A stretch of 64,000 nucleotides of DNA from Gammaproteobacteria bacterium. GTDB lineage: Bacteria > Pseudomonadota > Gammaproteobacteria > Pseudomonadales > JAUIET01. This document shows, piece after piece, positions 9,983-18,740 of the stretch (within the stretch, counting starts at the first letter, position 1; each line of letters starts with the position of its first letter). The notes under the pieces were generated by a model, which saw only the letters and a program-made list of their open reading frames with translations, searched no databases and had not been told where the DNA came from. The stretch lies in NCBI GenBank assembly GCA_030431775.1, contig JAUIHW010000003.1, forward strand, positions 45,190 through 109,189, written 5' to 3'. The position numbers and the translations under genes were made by a program.

Positions 9983-10637
9983 TGGCTTTGAAGGCTCGCT
10001 AGACTCGGAGCAGGGCCAGCCAAAATCACTGCTCGCCAGGCGCTTTCGCGGTTTTCTACCGGTTGTGGTGGACGTTGAAACCGGCGGGTTTAATGCCGCA
10101 ACCGACGCTTTGCTGGAAGTCGCTGCCATCAGCATTACCATGGATGAGGACGGGTTCGTGCGTCAGGACCAGGAATTCCAGGCCGCGGTACAACCGTTTA
10201 CCGGCGCTAATATAGAACAGTCCGCACTGGAATTCACTGGTATCGACCCATTTGACAGCGAGCGCAACGCCCGCCCGGAAGAGGACGCCCTGCGAGAAAT
10301 GTTTCAGATGGTCCGTCGGGCCTTGCGTGCCCATGGCTGCAGCCGCGCAATTCTGGTGGCGCACAACGCCCATTTTGATCAGGGTTTTCTGAACGCGGCC
10401 ACTGAACGATGCTCAATCAAGCGCAATCCGTTCCATCCCTTCAGCTGTTTCGATACTGCAACACTCTCGGGGCTGGCCCTTGGGCAAACCGTTCTGGCAA
10501 AAGCCTGTCGGGCCAGTGACATTGAGTTCAATAATGCCGACGCCCATTCAGCGCTTTATGACACCCAGAAAACGGCGGAGCTGTTTTGCCTGATCGTCAA
10601 CCGCTGGAAAGAACTCGGCGGCTGGTTTGACGACTGA
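9972..10637 (+). CDS. rnt: Ribonuclease T
   Basis: 221 residues with the DEDDh exonuclease signature: VVDVETGGF near residue 34, the central VAHNAHFD, and [16 protein letters not shown] near the C-terminus. RNase T trims the 3' ends of tRNA and other stable RNAs. The ATG lies inside the last codons of pyrC, and the pair is also adjacent in Pseudomonas. Length and motifs are standard. Confidence 0.95.
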   Translation: MDDDGFEGSLDSEQGQPKSLLARRFRGFLPVVVDVETGGFNAATDALLEVAAISITMDEDGFVRQDQEFQAAVQPFTGANIEQSALEFTGIDPFDSERNARPEEDALREMFQMVRRALRAHGCSRAILVAHNAHFDQGFLNAATERCSIKRNPFHPFSCFDTATLSGLALGQTVLAKACRASDIEFNNADAHSALYDTQKTAELFCLIVNRWKELGGWFDD

Positions 10638-10642
10638 CTTGC

Positions 10643-10966
10643 TTACTCTTCTTCGGGAACAGCCTCGCTGATCAGCGGCTGTAGCTCACCGCGCTCATGC
10701 ATTTCGGTCACGATGTCGCAACCACCTACCAGCTCGCCATTCACCCACAACTGCGGAAATGTCGGCCAGTTACCGTACTTGGGCAGGTTGGCGCGAACTT
10801 CGGGATTACTGAGCACGTCTACATAGGCAAAACGCTTGCCGCATTCCATCAAGGCCTGCACGGTGCGCGCTGAAAAACCGCATTGTGGCGCGTTCGGCGC
10901 GCCTTTCATGTACAGCAATACGGGGTTGCCTTCTATCTGTTCTTTGATGGAGTCCATAATATCCAT
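10643..10966 (-). CDS. grxD: Monothiol glutaredoxin (Grx4/GrxD)
   Basis: A 107-residue protein with the monothiol CGFS active site (PQCGFSARTVQAL) and the LLYMKG strand, followed by WPTFPQLWVNGELVGGCDIV, the glutathione-binding part. Such proteins hold a [2Fe-2S] cluster at a dimer interface and deliver iron-sulfur clusters. ATG 10966 is preferred over an upstream TTG at 10975 because of GAGG about 10 nt before it. Its 3' end is 5 bp from the convergent rnt gene. Confidence 0.95.
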   Translation of the reverse strand: MDIMDSIKEQIEGNPVLLYMKGAPNAPQCGFSARTVQALMECGKRFAYVDVLSNPEVRANLPKYGNWPTFPQLWVNGELVGGCDIVTEMHERGELQPLISEAVPEEE

Positions 10967-11081
10967 AGTGCTCAAAGCCTCGGGTAATTCAATAACGCCT
11001 ATTGTATCCGGTTTGTACGCATTTTGCCGCCCAGCCGGATTAGACGAAACTGGCCGAGTTCATGTAGAATCTCCGCTCAAG

Positions 11082-11104
11082 AAGGCAGTCTTGACTGCCT
11101 TTTT
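11082..11104 (+). terminator. Intrinsic-terminator-like hairpin in the argD leader
   Basis: An 8-bp perfect stem (AAGGCAGT / ACTGCCTT) with a CTTG loop is followed by TTTTGCGTTTTT. It points toward argD and ends about 30 bp before the argD ATG. The gene upstream, grxD, runs the other way, so the hairpin does not serve an upstream coding gene on the plus strand. A TAGAAT element (11065-11070) shortly before it could be a -10 box, giving a very short leader. Attenuation or a tiny RNA are both possible. Confidence 0.6.
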
Positions 11105-11133
11105 GCGTTTTTACACCGCGAGTTCTACAACTT

Positions 11134-12315
11134 ATGACCTTGATGCCAACCTACGCGCCACACAGCGTATCCTTTACCCATGGGGAAGGCGCCTGGCTTT
11201 ATGACGCGTCGGGTAAAGCGTATCTGGATGGCCTGACGGGCATTGCTGTCTGCGGCCTGGGACACGCGCACCCGGCGGTCACCCAGGCAATTTGCGAGCA
11301 AGCTCAAAAGCTACTGCATTGCTCGAACCATTTCCGCATTGAACAGCAGGAAGCGCTGGCCGAGAAACTGTGTGCCTTATCCGGTATGGAAAACGTCTTC
11401 TTCTCCAATTCTGGGGCGGAAGCCAACGAAGCCGCCATCAAGCTGGCGCGCATGTATGGACATAAGGTAAAGAACGTCAACAGGCCGGCCATTGTGGTTA
11501 CCGAAGGCGCTTTTCACGGGCGAACCATGGCAACCCTGACCGCAACCGGAAACCGCAAAATTCAAGCGGGTTTCGAGCCGTTGGTCAGTGGATTTGTGCG
11601 TGCACCCTTCGATGACCTGGAAGCCATCCGGACGATTGCCCGGAACAACCGCGATGTGGTTGCGGTGCTGGTGGAGCCTGTTCAGGGCGAGGGTGGTATC
11701 TGCATACCGTCTGACAATTATCTGAGGGAACTGCAAGCCATTTGTGACGAGTACGGCTGGCTATTGATGCTTGATGAGATTCAAACCGGCAATGGTCGAA
11801 CCGGGCACTATTTTGCTTATCAGTCGGCAGGCTGCACACCGGATGTGGTCACCACGGCCAAAGGTTTGGGCAATGGTGTACCCATCGGCTGCTGCCTGGC
11901 TCGCGGGCGGGCAGCGGATGTACTGCGACCAGGCAGTCATGGCTCCACTTTTGGTGGCAACCCGCTGGCCTGCGCCACGGCTCTGGCCGTCGTAGACACT
12001 ATCACAGAGCACGAGCTGGCAGCGCGGTCCACAGAACTCGGGCAACTCATGGCTGAACAACTGCAGCCGTTACTGATGGACGGCCTGGCCACGGAGATTC
12101 GGCAGCGTGGTCTGATGATTGGCATTGAACTCAAAAAGTCCTGCTCCGAGTTGGTCGCCCTGGGCCTTGAGCAGGGCCTTATCCTGAATGTGACAGCCGA
12201 CTCGGTTGTGCGCTTGTTGCCTCCGCTGATTCTCAGCAATGCAGAGGCCGGTCAGCTGGCAGAAAAAACAGTCTCCCTGATCCGACAGTTTCTGCACAGC
12301 AGCCCATCTTCTTAA
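11134..12315 (+). CDS. argD: Acetylornithine/succinyldiaminopimelate aminotransferase
   Basis: 393 residues, a class III PLP aminotransferase. Visible motifs are FSNSGAEANEAAIKLAR, FHGRTMATLTATG, the DEIQTGNGRTG loop and the PLP lysine in TTAKGLGNGVPIG, then HGSTFGGNPLA. It makes N-acetylornithine from the semialdehyde in arginine synthesis and can also serve lysine synthesis. ATG 11143 is a possible alternative start. argF follows 19 bp later on the same strand, so the two probably form one operon. The leader carries a terminator-like hairpin. Confidence 0.93.
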   Translation: MTLMPTYAPHSVSFTHGEGAWLYDASGKAYLDGLTGIAVCGLGHAHPAVTQAICEQAQKLLHCSNHFRIEQQEALAEKLCALSGMENVFFSNSGAEANEAAIKLARMYGHKVKNVNRPAIVVTEGAFHGRTMATLTATGNRKIQAGFEPLVSGFVRAPFDDLEAIRTIARNNRDVVAVLVEPVQGEGGICIPSDNYLRELQAICDEYGWLLMLDEIQTGNGRTGHYFAYQSAGCTPDVVTTAKGLGNGVPIGCCLARGRAADVLRPGSHGSTFGGNPLACATALAVVDTITEHELAARSTELGQLMAEQLQPLLMDGLATEIRQRGLMIGIELKKSCSELVALGLEQGLILNVTADSVVRLLPPLILSNAEAGQLAEKTVSLIRQFLHSSPSS

Positions 12316-12334
12316 ATAAAACCACGAGTCTGCG

Positions 12335-13240
12335 ATGAGTATTCGGCATTTCCGTACTTTATTGGATTTGAGTCCCCAGGAAATCAAGTCGTTAATCCGT
12401 CGGGCCAGTGAGCTTAAGGCCCTGGTACGGAGCGACACTGCGCATGCTCTTTTCCCGAACAAGGTCTTGGGCATGGTATTTGAGAAGTCGTCGACGCGCA
12501 CTCGGGTTTCCTTTGAAACGGGTATGGCGCAGTTTGGCGGGCATGCGCTGTTTTTGTCGCCGCGTGACACCCAGCTCGGACGCGGCGAACCCATAGCCGA
12601 TAGCGCCCGGGTAATTTCGTCGATGGTCGATATTCTGATGCTCCGCACCTTCGAGCACGAGAAGCTGGAAACGTATGCGGCCAATGCCAGTGTGCCGGTG
12701 ATCAACGCACTGACCGACCTGTACCACCCCTGCCAACTGCTGGCCGACCTGCAAACCTTTGCAGAACATAGAGGCGACATTAGCGGAAAAACCGTGGCCT
12801 GGATCGGTGACGGCAACAACATGTGCAACAGTTATATCAATGCCGCCCGCCAGTGTGACTTTGAGCTGCTGATTGCCTGCCCACCCGGCTTCGAGCCATT
12901 GGCGGAATTGTGCGAACAGAACCGCGACCGAGTGCGTATCGTTCGCCAGCCCGAAGACGCCGCCAGAGGTGCGCACCTGTTAGTCACCGATGTGTTCGCA
13001 TCCATGGGTCAGGAAGACGAACAAGCCACACGGCTGAAGAAGTTTGCCGGCTACCAAATAAATCGGGAACTGCTGGCAGTCGCCGATTCAAGCGCCCTGG
13101 TCATGCATTGTTTGCCAGCGCACCGGGGGGAAGAGATTACCGCGGATGTGCTGGATGCCGAGGACAGTGTGGTCTGGGAGGAAGCCGAAAACCGTTTGCA
13201 TGCGCAAAAAGCCCTGATCGAGCTGTTACTTACCCAGTAG
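12335..13240 (+). CDS. argF: Ornithine carbamoyltransferase, anabolic
   Basis: 301 residues. The carbamoyl-phosphate motif SSTRTRVSF is near residue 48, [10 protein letters not shown] near 129, and the ornithine-binding [12 protein letters not shown] near the C-terminus. It forms citrulline from ornithine and carbamoyl phosphate. It is probably cotranscribed with argD. The stop codon lies within the 3' end of the convergent glpK gene (11-bp overlap), so no terminator fits between them. Confidence 0.95.
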   Translation: MSIRHFRTLLDLSPQEIKSLIRRASELKALVRSDTAHALFPNKVLGMVFEKSSTRTRVSFETGMAQFGGHALFLSPRDTQLGRGEPIADSARVISSMVDILMLRTFEHEKLETYAANASVPVINALTDLYHPCQLLADLQTFAEHRGDISGKTVAWIGDGNNMCNSYINAARQCDFELLIACPPGFEPLAELCEQNRDRVRIVRQPEDAARGAHLLVTDVFASMGQEDEQATRLKKFAGYQINRELLAVADSSALVMHCLPAHRGEEITADVLDAEDSVVWEEAENRLHAQKALIELLLTQ

Positions 13241-14714
13241 TCGAAACTCTCTTCACGGCGGCCAACCAGCCGGCATAGAGATCTTCACGCTGACTGTCTG
13301 ACATTGCCGGTGTAAATTCACGCTCCAGAGACCAGCGTTCGGCGATGTTGTCCAGCGAGGCGTACACACCCGACTGCAGGCCAGCCAGGTAAGCGGCCCC
13401 AAGAGCCGTGGTTTCAGTGTTGTTGGAACGGATCACCGGTCGATTGGTGATGTCAGAGAGAAACTGCATTAGCCAGCTGTTCACCGCCATCCCTCCGTCT
13501 ACGCGCACAAATTCAGGTGTCTGCCCGTCTTTTTCCATGGCTTCCAGAAGGTCACGGGTCTGGTAGGCCACAGACTGCAAGGTGGCGGTAATGACATGGT
13601 CTCTGCTGGTATCGCGGGTGATCCCCAATAAGGCCCCTCGCGCCTGGGCATCCCAGTACGGGGCGCCAAGCCCAGTAAAGGCAGGCACCAGATAAACCCC
13701 ACGAGTATCGGGTGCCCGCGCTGCCGCCGCCTCGACATCGCTGGCTTGCTGAATAATGCCCAAGCCATCGCGCAGCCATTGCACAGCAGTACCGGCATTG
13801 AAAATACTGCCTTCCAGCGCGTAACAGGTTTGACCCTTGATGCGATACGCCACGGTTGAAAGCAAGCGATTACTGGATTGCAGACAGCGGTCGCCAGTAT
13901 TCTGAACCAGAAAGCAGCCAGTACCATAAGTGCTCTTGGCATTGCCGGGAGAGAAACAGGCCTGACCAATCAGGGCAGCCTGCTGATCACCTGCTACGCC
14001 GTTTATGTCGATGCTACCGCCAAAGAACTCAGCTGCCGCTGTGCCATAAGACGCACTGCAATCCCTGACCTCCGGCAGCAAGGCTTCGGGAATATCAAAC
14101 AAGTCCAACAGTTCAGGGTCCCATTGCTGCGTATGGATGTTGAACAATGCGGTTCGTGAGGCATTGCTGGCATCGGTTGCATGCACCTCGCCATGTGTCA
14201 GACGCCAGATCAGATAGGTATCGATCGTACCGCAGGCCAGCTCGCCCCGTTCGGCACGCTTGCGCAGATCCGGCAGTTCATTGAGCAACCAGCGAATTTT
14301 ACTGGCTGAGAAATACGGGTCCAACAGCAGACCGGTCCGACTTTGCACCAGGTGTTCATGGCCGGCCGCTCGAAGCTCCTCGCAATAGGCATGCGTTCTG
14401 CGATCCTGCCAGACAATCGCTTTGTGCACCGGCACGCCGGTGTCTCGCTCCCACATGACTATGGTTTCGCGCTGGTTGGTAATGCCGCAGCACAGAATCT
14501 GCTGCGCGGTACAAGCGCGCTGGCGCATTGCTTCGTTGCACGCCCAAAGCGTGGTCTGCCAGATTTCGTCCGGGTCGTGCTCCACCCAGCCATCATCGGG
14601 AAAATACTGGGTAAATTCTTTTTGTGCTGTGGCCGCGACCTGACCATCCAAATCGAACAGAATGGCCCGAGAACTGGTTGTGCCCTGGTCAATAGCCAGA
14701 ATATAGTCCGACAT
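13230..14714 (-). CDS. glpK: Glycerol kinase
   Basis: 494 residues, the FGGY family. The N-terminal ATP loop [11 protein letters not shown], the glycerol-contact NQRET, the [12 protein letters not shown] segment, and the FGGY signature region ([15 protein letters not shown]) are all present. It phosphorylates glycerol to sn-glycerol 3-phosphate. AGGGAG precedes the ATG. No glpF, glpD or glpR is adjacent, so it stands apart from a glp operon in this window. Confidence 0.96.
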   Translation of the reverse strand: MSDYILAIDQGTTSSRAILFDLDGQVAATAQKEFTQYFPDDGWVEHDPDEIWQTTLWACNEAMRQRACTAQQILCCGITNQRETIVMWERDTGVPVHKAIVWQDRRTHAYCEELRAAGHEHLVQSRTGLLLDPYFSASKIRWLLNELPDLRKRAERGELACGTIDTYLIWRLTHGEVHATDASNASRTALFNIHTQQWDPELLDLFDIPEALLPEVRDCSASYGTAAAEFFGGSIDINGVAGDQQAALIGQACFSPGNAKSTYGTGCFLVQNTGDRCLQSSNRLLSTVAYRIKGQTCYALEGSIFNAGTAVQWLRDGLGIIQQASDVEAAAARAPDTRGVYLVPAFTGLGAPYWDAQARGALLGITRDTSRDHVITATLQSVAYQTRDLLEAMEKDGQTPEFVRVDGGMAVNSWLMQFLSDITNRPVIRSNNTETTALGAAYLAGLQSGVYASLDNIAERWSLEREFTPAMSDSQREDLYAGWLAAVKRVSTTG

Positions 14715-14843
14715 ACTGAATACTCCCTAATCGGCTTTCGCAGGATACGCCAGTAAGCAAAACCAAGGCCAATTTCGGCCGTGATTACTCACAGAGCACA
14801 TATCCAAAAAAACTCCGCGTATGATATTGCATTCCGGGTTTGA

Positions 14844-14890
14844 GCGCATTATCTTGTACCCCGCGTTGCGGCGAACCCCATATATAGTGC
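14844..14890. promoter_or_regulatory. Tandem NrdR boxes upstream of nrdA
   Basis: Two 16-bp elements lie at 14844-14859 (gcgcattatcttgtac) and 14875-14890 (accccatatatagtgc). Against the known NrdR consensus acaCwAtATaTwGtgt they match at 10 and 13 of 16 positions. Their starts are exactly 31 bp apart, the three-helical-turn spacing typical of NrdR pairs. They sit 210-256 bp before the nrdA start, within a 385-bp gene-free stretch (14715-15099) in which I see no other clear element. Confidence 0.8.
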
Positions 14891-15099
14891 CAGAGCAGTT
14901 TACTGGCCCAATTTTCTAAAGCAGAAAGAGCTCGCTGCCCGCAAACCCAAATACAGAGAACCGTCGAAACGCGGTGGCGAGGATGGCCAGCGCCTGGTGG
15001 GTGTTTTTTTTCTTTACATTCACCATTAGACAACCGTAGACAGGGAACGTCGAGCAAGATGATAAGTCGCCCAAGCGCATACAAATCTACGGAGAACCA

Positions 15100-17979
15100 A
15101 TGCAAACAACCACCGAAGAACCCCAAGCTCGAAGCCCGGAACCACAAGCACAGATCGCCAAGCCCAGTGGCGACATCAGTGCGGTTGCACCGGGACAGAT
15201 TCGTGTCATTAAACGCAATGGCATGGTTGTGCCTTATGATGACAGCAAAATCAGTGTTGCGATCACCAAGGCCTTCCTGGCGGTAGAAGGCGGTACTGCC
15301 GCAGCATCCAGCCGAATCCATGAAACGGTCGCGGAACTTACCCGACGCATTTCAGCGACTTTTAATCGTCGCATGCCGTCAGGCGGAACCATCCATATCG
15401 AAGACATTCAGGACCAGGTTGAGCTCGAATTAATGCGCAGCGGCGAGCAGAAAATAGCCCGCTCTTACGTGCTGTATAGAGAAGACCGGGCGCGTGTCAG
15501 AGCTGCCGAACAAGCCGCAACACCGGAAGACACCGACGCTGAACAGCACCTGCAGGTAAGCCTGCCTGACGGCAGCCACGCACCACTGGACCAGCAACGG
15601 ATCAGAACAGTCGTCAACGAAGCCTGCACAGAACTGAGCGATGTCGATGCCAACACCATTCTGGACCAGGCATTACGCAACCTGTACGACGGCGTACCGC
15701 TGAAAGAAGTGGGTACATCCCTGGTCATGACCGCGCGCACGCTGGTCGAGGTCGAACCGAACTACAGCTACGTGACAGCGCGTCTGTTGCTCGATCAACT
15801 GCGTGCCGAAGCGCTTGATTTTCTTGAAGTGGCCAACAGCGCCACCCAGAGTGAAATGGGCGAACTGTACCCGCAGGCTCTAAAAGCCTATATCCGACGT
15901 GGTATTCAGCTGGAATTACTGAGTCCACAGCTGCAACAGTTTGACCTGGATCAGCTGGGTGCTGCCATTGATGCCGACCGTGACCTGCAGTTCACCTATC
16001 TGGGCCTGCAAACCCTGTATGACCGCTACTTCATTCACAGTGACGGCACACGCTTTGAACTACCACAAGTATTTTTTATGCGGGTGGCAATGGGTCTGGC
16101 GATTCAAGAAGACGACCCGAATGCACGCGCCATCGAGTTTTACAAACTATTGTCTTCCTTTGATTACATGAGTTCCACCCCAACCCTGTTCAATGCTGGC
16201 ACCCTGCGGGCACAGCTGTCTTCCTGCTATCTGACTACTGTACCTGATGACCTGCACGGTATTTACGGCGCTATCCGGGACAATGCCATGTTGTCCAAGT
16301 GGGCAGGTGGACTGGGCAATGACTGGACACCGGTGCGCGCATTGGGCTCCTACATCAAAGGGACTAACGGAAAGTCTCAGGGTATCGTACCCTTCCTCAA
16401 AGTAGTGAATGATACGGCCGTGGCCGTGAACCAGGGCGGCAAGCGCAAGGGCGCCGTTTGTGCGTACCTGGAAACCTGGCATATGGATATTGAGGAGTTT
16501 ATTGAACTGCGCAAGAACACCGGCGACGACCGGCGGCGTACCCACGACATGAACACAGCAAACTGGGTACCCGACCTGTTTATGAAGCGAGTGTTCGGCG
16601 AAGGTGAATGGACACTGTTCTCACCTAATGACGTACCCGACCTGCACGATCTTTATGGAGAGGCCTTCGAACGTCGTTATGAAGAGTACGAAGCCAAGAC
16701 CCGCAGCGGCGAGCTGAAACTGTTCAAGCGAGTCAAAGCCGTAGACCTGTGGCGCAAGATGCTGGGCATGCTGTTCGAAACCGGCCACCCCTGGGTAACG
16801 TTCAAGGATCCGTGCAACCTGCGCTCACCGCAGCAGCACGCTGGCGTTGTGCACTCTTCTAACCTGTGCACAGAGATCACTCTGAACACCAGTGCCGACG
16901 AAATAGCAGTGTGCAACCTCGGCTCGGTCAATCTGGCACAGCATGTTACGGAGAATGGTCTCGATCAGGAAAAGCTGGCAAAAACAGTGCAAACCGCGGT
17001 ACGTATGCTGGATAACGTCATCGATATTAACTACTACTCGGTGCCCCAGGCGCGTACGTCCAACCTGCGTCATCGTCCGGTTGGCCTGGGCCTGATGGGC
17101 TTCCAGGATGCGCTGTACAAGCAGCACATTGCCTACAGCTCGGACGCAGCGGTTGAATTCGCCGACCGTTCCATGGAAGCGATCAGTTACTACGCAATCC
17201 AGGCTTCCAGTCAACTGGCGCAGGAACGTGGTAGCTATTCGACTTTCGAGGGCTCACTGTGGAGTCGCGGCGTATTGCCCATCGACTCGATCCAAACGCT
17301 AATAGACAATCGGGGCAGCGAATTCATCGACGTTGACCTGTCGCAAACCATGGAATGGGAACAGTTGCGCGAGCAGGTGAAAACCCACGGCATGCGCAAC
17401 TCAAATGTCATGGCAATTGCGCCAACGGCAACCATTGCTAATATCACCGGTGTGAGCCAGTCAATCGAGCCGACCTACCAAAACCTGTATGTGAAATCCA
17501 ATTTGTCCGGTGAATTTACCGTGGTAAATCCTTACCTGGTCAATGACCTCAAAGCTCGCCGCCTGTGGGACAGTGTCATGGTGCACGACCTGAAGTATTA
17601 CGAAGGCAGCGTGCAACAGATTGATCGCATCCCGGCGGACCTCAAGGCCATCTACTCCACGTCCTTTGAAGTGGAGCCGCGTTGGATTGTTGATGCAGCC
17701 AGCCGACGCCAGAAGTGGATCGATCAGGCACAGTCTTTGAATCTGTACATCAATAATGCCGACGGCAAGAAGCTGGACATCACCTATCGGATGGCTTGGT
17801 ACCGTGGCCTTAAAACTACCTACTACTTACGTAGCCTGGCAGCCACCGGCACGGAGAAGTCCACCATCGATACCGGCGCGTTGAACGCAGTCAATTCTGG
17901 TGCCGGGCAGATGGCCGAACCCGCGCCGGTTCCGCAAGCCTGCTCGCTGGACGACCCCGATTGCGAAGCCTGTCAGTAG
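15100..17979 (+). CDS. nrdA: Class I ribonucleotide reductase, alpha (large) subunit
   Basis: 959 residues. Two ATP-cone regulatory domains occur at about residues 33-125 and 150-235, as in Pseudomonas-type NrdA; the second looks more diverged. The catalytic cysteines are C376 (SSCYLT), C590 (NLCTEI) and C605 (CNLGSVNL). The C-terminal redox pair is in the final DCEACQ (C955, C958). The enzyme reduces NDPs to dNDPs with the NrdB radical. GGAG sits 6 nt before the ATG. NrdR boxes lie upstream, so it is probably repressed when dATP is abundant. Unusually, nrdB is not directly downstream: an oppositely oriented NTF2-like gene intervenes. Confidence 0.97.
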   Translation: MQTTTEEPQARSPEPQAQIAKPSGDISAVAPGQIRVIKRNGMVVPYDDSKISVAITKAFLAVEGGTAAASSRIHETVAELTRRISATFNRRMPSGGTIHIEDIQDQVELELMRSGEQKIARSYVLYREDRARVRAAEQAATPEDTDAEQHLQVSLPDGSHAPLDQQRIRTVVNEACTELSDVDANTILDQALRNLYDGVPLKEVGTSLVMTARTLVEVEPNYSYVTARLLLDQLRAEALDFLEVANSATQSEMGELYPQALKAYIRRGIQLELLSPQLQQFDLDQLGAAIDADRDLQFTYLGLQTLYDRYFIHSDGTRFELPQVFFMRVAMGLAIQEDDPNARAIEFYKLLSSFDYMSSTPTLFNAGTLRAQLSSCYLTTVPDDLHGIYGAIRDNAMLSKWAGGLGNDWTPVRALGSYIKGTNGKSQGIVPFLKVVNDTAVAVNQGGKRKGAVCAYLETWHMDIEEFIELRKNTGDDRRRTHDMNTANWVPDLFMKRVFGEGEWTLFSPNDVPDLHDLYGEAFERRYEEYEAKTRSGELKLFKRVKAVDLWRKMLGMLFETGHPWVTFKDPCNLRSPQQHAGVVHSSNLCTEITLNTSADEIAVCNLGSVNLAQHVTENGLDQEKLAKTVQTAVRMLDNVIDINYYSVPQARTSNLRHRPVGLGLMGFQDALYKQHIAYSSDAAVEFADRSMEAISYYAIQASSQLAQERGSYSTFEGSLWSRGVLPIDSIQTLIDNRGSEFIDVDLSQTMEWEQLREQVKTHGMRNSNVMAIAPTATIANITGVSQSIEPTYQNLYVKSNLSGEFTVVNPYLVNDLKARRLWDSVMVHDLKYYEGSVQQIDRIPADLKAIYSTSFEVEPRWIVDAASRRQKWIDQAQSLNLYINNADGKKLDITYRMAWYRGLKTTYYLRSLAATGTEKSTIDTGALNAVNSGAGQMAEPAPVPQACSLDDPDCEACQ

Positions 17980-18000
17980 ATGAGGTGAGCGCGCACTCTC

Positions 18001-18028
18001 TGACAAGCGGGCCTAAACCCGCTTGTCA
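18001..18028. terminator. Long hairpin between nrdA and the convergent NTF2-like gene
   Basis: An 11-bp perfect stem (TGACAAGCGGG / CCCGCTTGTCA) with a 6-nt loop. Its right arm contains the stop codon of the minus-strand gene and it starts 22 bp after the nrdA stop. There is no T tract on either side, so it may stabilise both mRNA ends rather than act as a strong intrinsic terminator. Confidence 0.6.
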
Positions 18029-18415
18029 GGCCTGTGCGGCCAACATGTCCTGCATCAATTTGTGAATGAGGTTGACTGCCTTTAGCGGGCGCAGCATCAC
18101 TTTGAAATGGGTAATCAAGCCCTGCTCATTCCACTGTAAGATATCTACGCCATTGACCGTAATACCATCGATCTCCGTTTCAAATTCCAGTACGGCGCCA
18201 TTGGCTGATTGCCACTGGCCGCAATATCTGAACGGACCCTGCATAAAGACCGCTGCCGCCGCATTGAGATAAGCGCTAACCAGCGCTTTGCCCTGCTGCG
18301 GTGTGTGAACGACCGGCGAGTAAAAAACCGCCTCTTTGTCGAGTATTTCAGCAAGAATTTCGGGTTGGGGATCGTTTGCGAAATCATGCCATCTCTGCAG
18401 TGTATTATTGGCCAT
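18026..18415 (-). CDS. NTF2/SnoaL-like small protein
   Basis: 129 residues from ATG 18415, which has GAGGGT just upstream; the frame is open further to 18580 but that part looks non-coding. The sequence has the SnoaL/NTF2-like cone pattern: an N-terminal helix with a WHDFANDP motif, a strand with AVFYSPVVHTPQQGKA, and a C-terminal strand in which GLITHFKVMLRPL matches the usual end of the fold. Members include isomerases, hydratases and binding proteins, so function is open. It sits between nrdA and nrdB on the opposite strand, and its TATAAT -10 (18446-18451) lies next to the second NrdR box pair. Confidence 0.75.
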   Translation of the reverse strand: MANNTLQRWHDFANDPQPEILAEILDKEAVFYSPVVHTPQQGKALVSAYLNAAAAVFMQGPFRYCGQWQSANGAVLEFETEIDGITVNGVDILQWNEQGLITHFKVMLRPLKAVNLIHKLMQDMLAAQA

Positions 18416-18445
18416 ATCTACCCTCGGAATACGCTTACCCCGGGC

Positions 18446-18451
18446 ATTATA
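18446..18451 (-). promoter_or_regulatory. -10 promoter element of the NTF2-like gene
   Basis: A perfect TATAAT on the minus strand, 31 bp before the ATG at 18415. A weak -35 (AATTCA) is 17 bp upstream of it. The adjacent NrdR-like box begins at 18476, overlapping the -35 region, so bound NrdR could block this promoter. Confidence 0.6.
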
Positions 18452-18475
18452 CTCCTGTGCACAAGCTGTGAATTT

Positions 18476-18522
18476 GCTGTATATATTGTGGTTAAAAGTT
18501 TTTTTACCGCTATATCTTGTGT
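18476..18522. promoter_or_regulatory. Tandem NrdR boxes between the NTF2-like gene and nrdB
   Basis: Two elements, at 18476-18491 (gctgtatatattgtgg) and 18507-18522 (ccgctatatcttgtgt), match the NrdR consensus at 12 and 13 of 16 positions. Their starts are again exactly 31 bp apart. They lie 61 bp upstream of the NTF2-like gene start and about 220 bp upstream of nrdB, in a 325-bp intergenic stretch. A possible plus-strand promoter (TTGTGG, 17 bp, GCTATA) overlaps the pair and would give nrdB a long leader. Confidence 0.8.
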
Positions 18523-18740
18523 TTGTAACGCACTCGTCATATAGTTGGGAACCCTGCAAAAAACTGCTAATTGGCCGCAATGATAGTGCCGGTCAAGGCT
18601 GCTTTATGCACGATTTTAAGGTTTTTTGGGGCCAGATCAGCCGGCAAGCTGGCCCGCCCCATGCTGGCCACTCTACTGGCTATAAGAACGTTCACCATTT
18701 AACGAACCAATAGATACCGACACCCTTTCTGGAGAAAAAC

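Noticed and set aside
14785..15321. A 178-codon minus-strand frame upstream of nrdA.
   Set aside because: It covers the nrdA start and the NrdR box region and has cysteine-rich, low-similarity sequence; no ribosome site.
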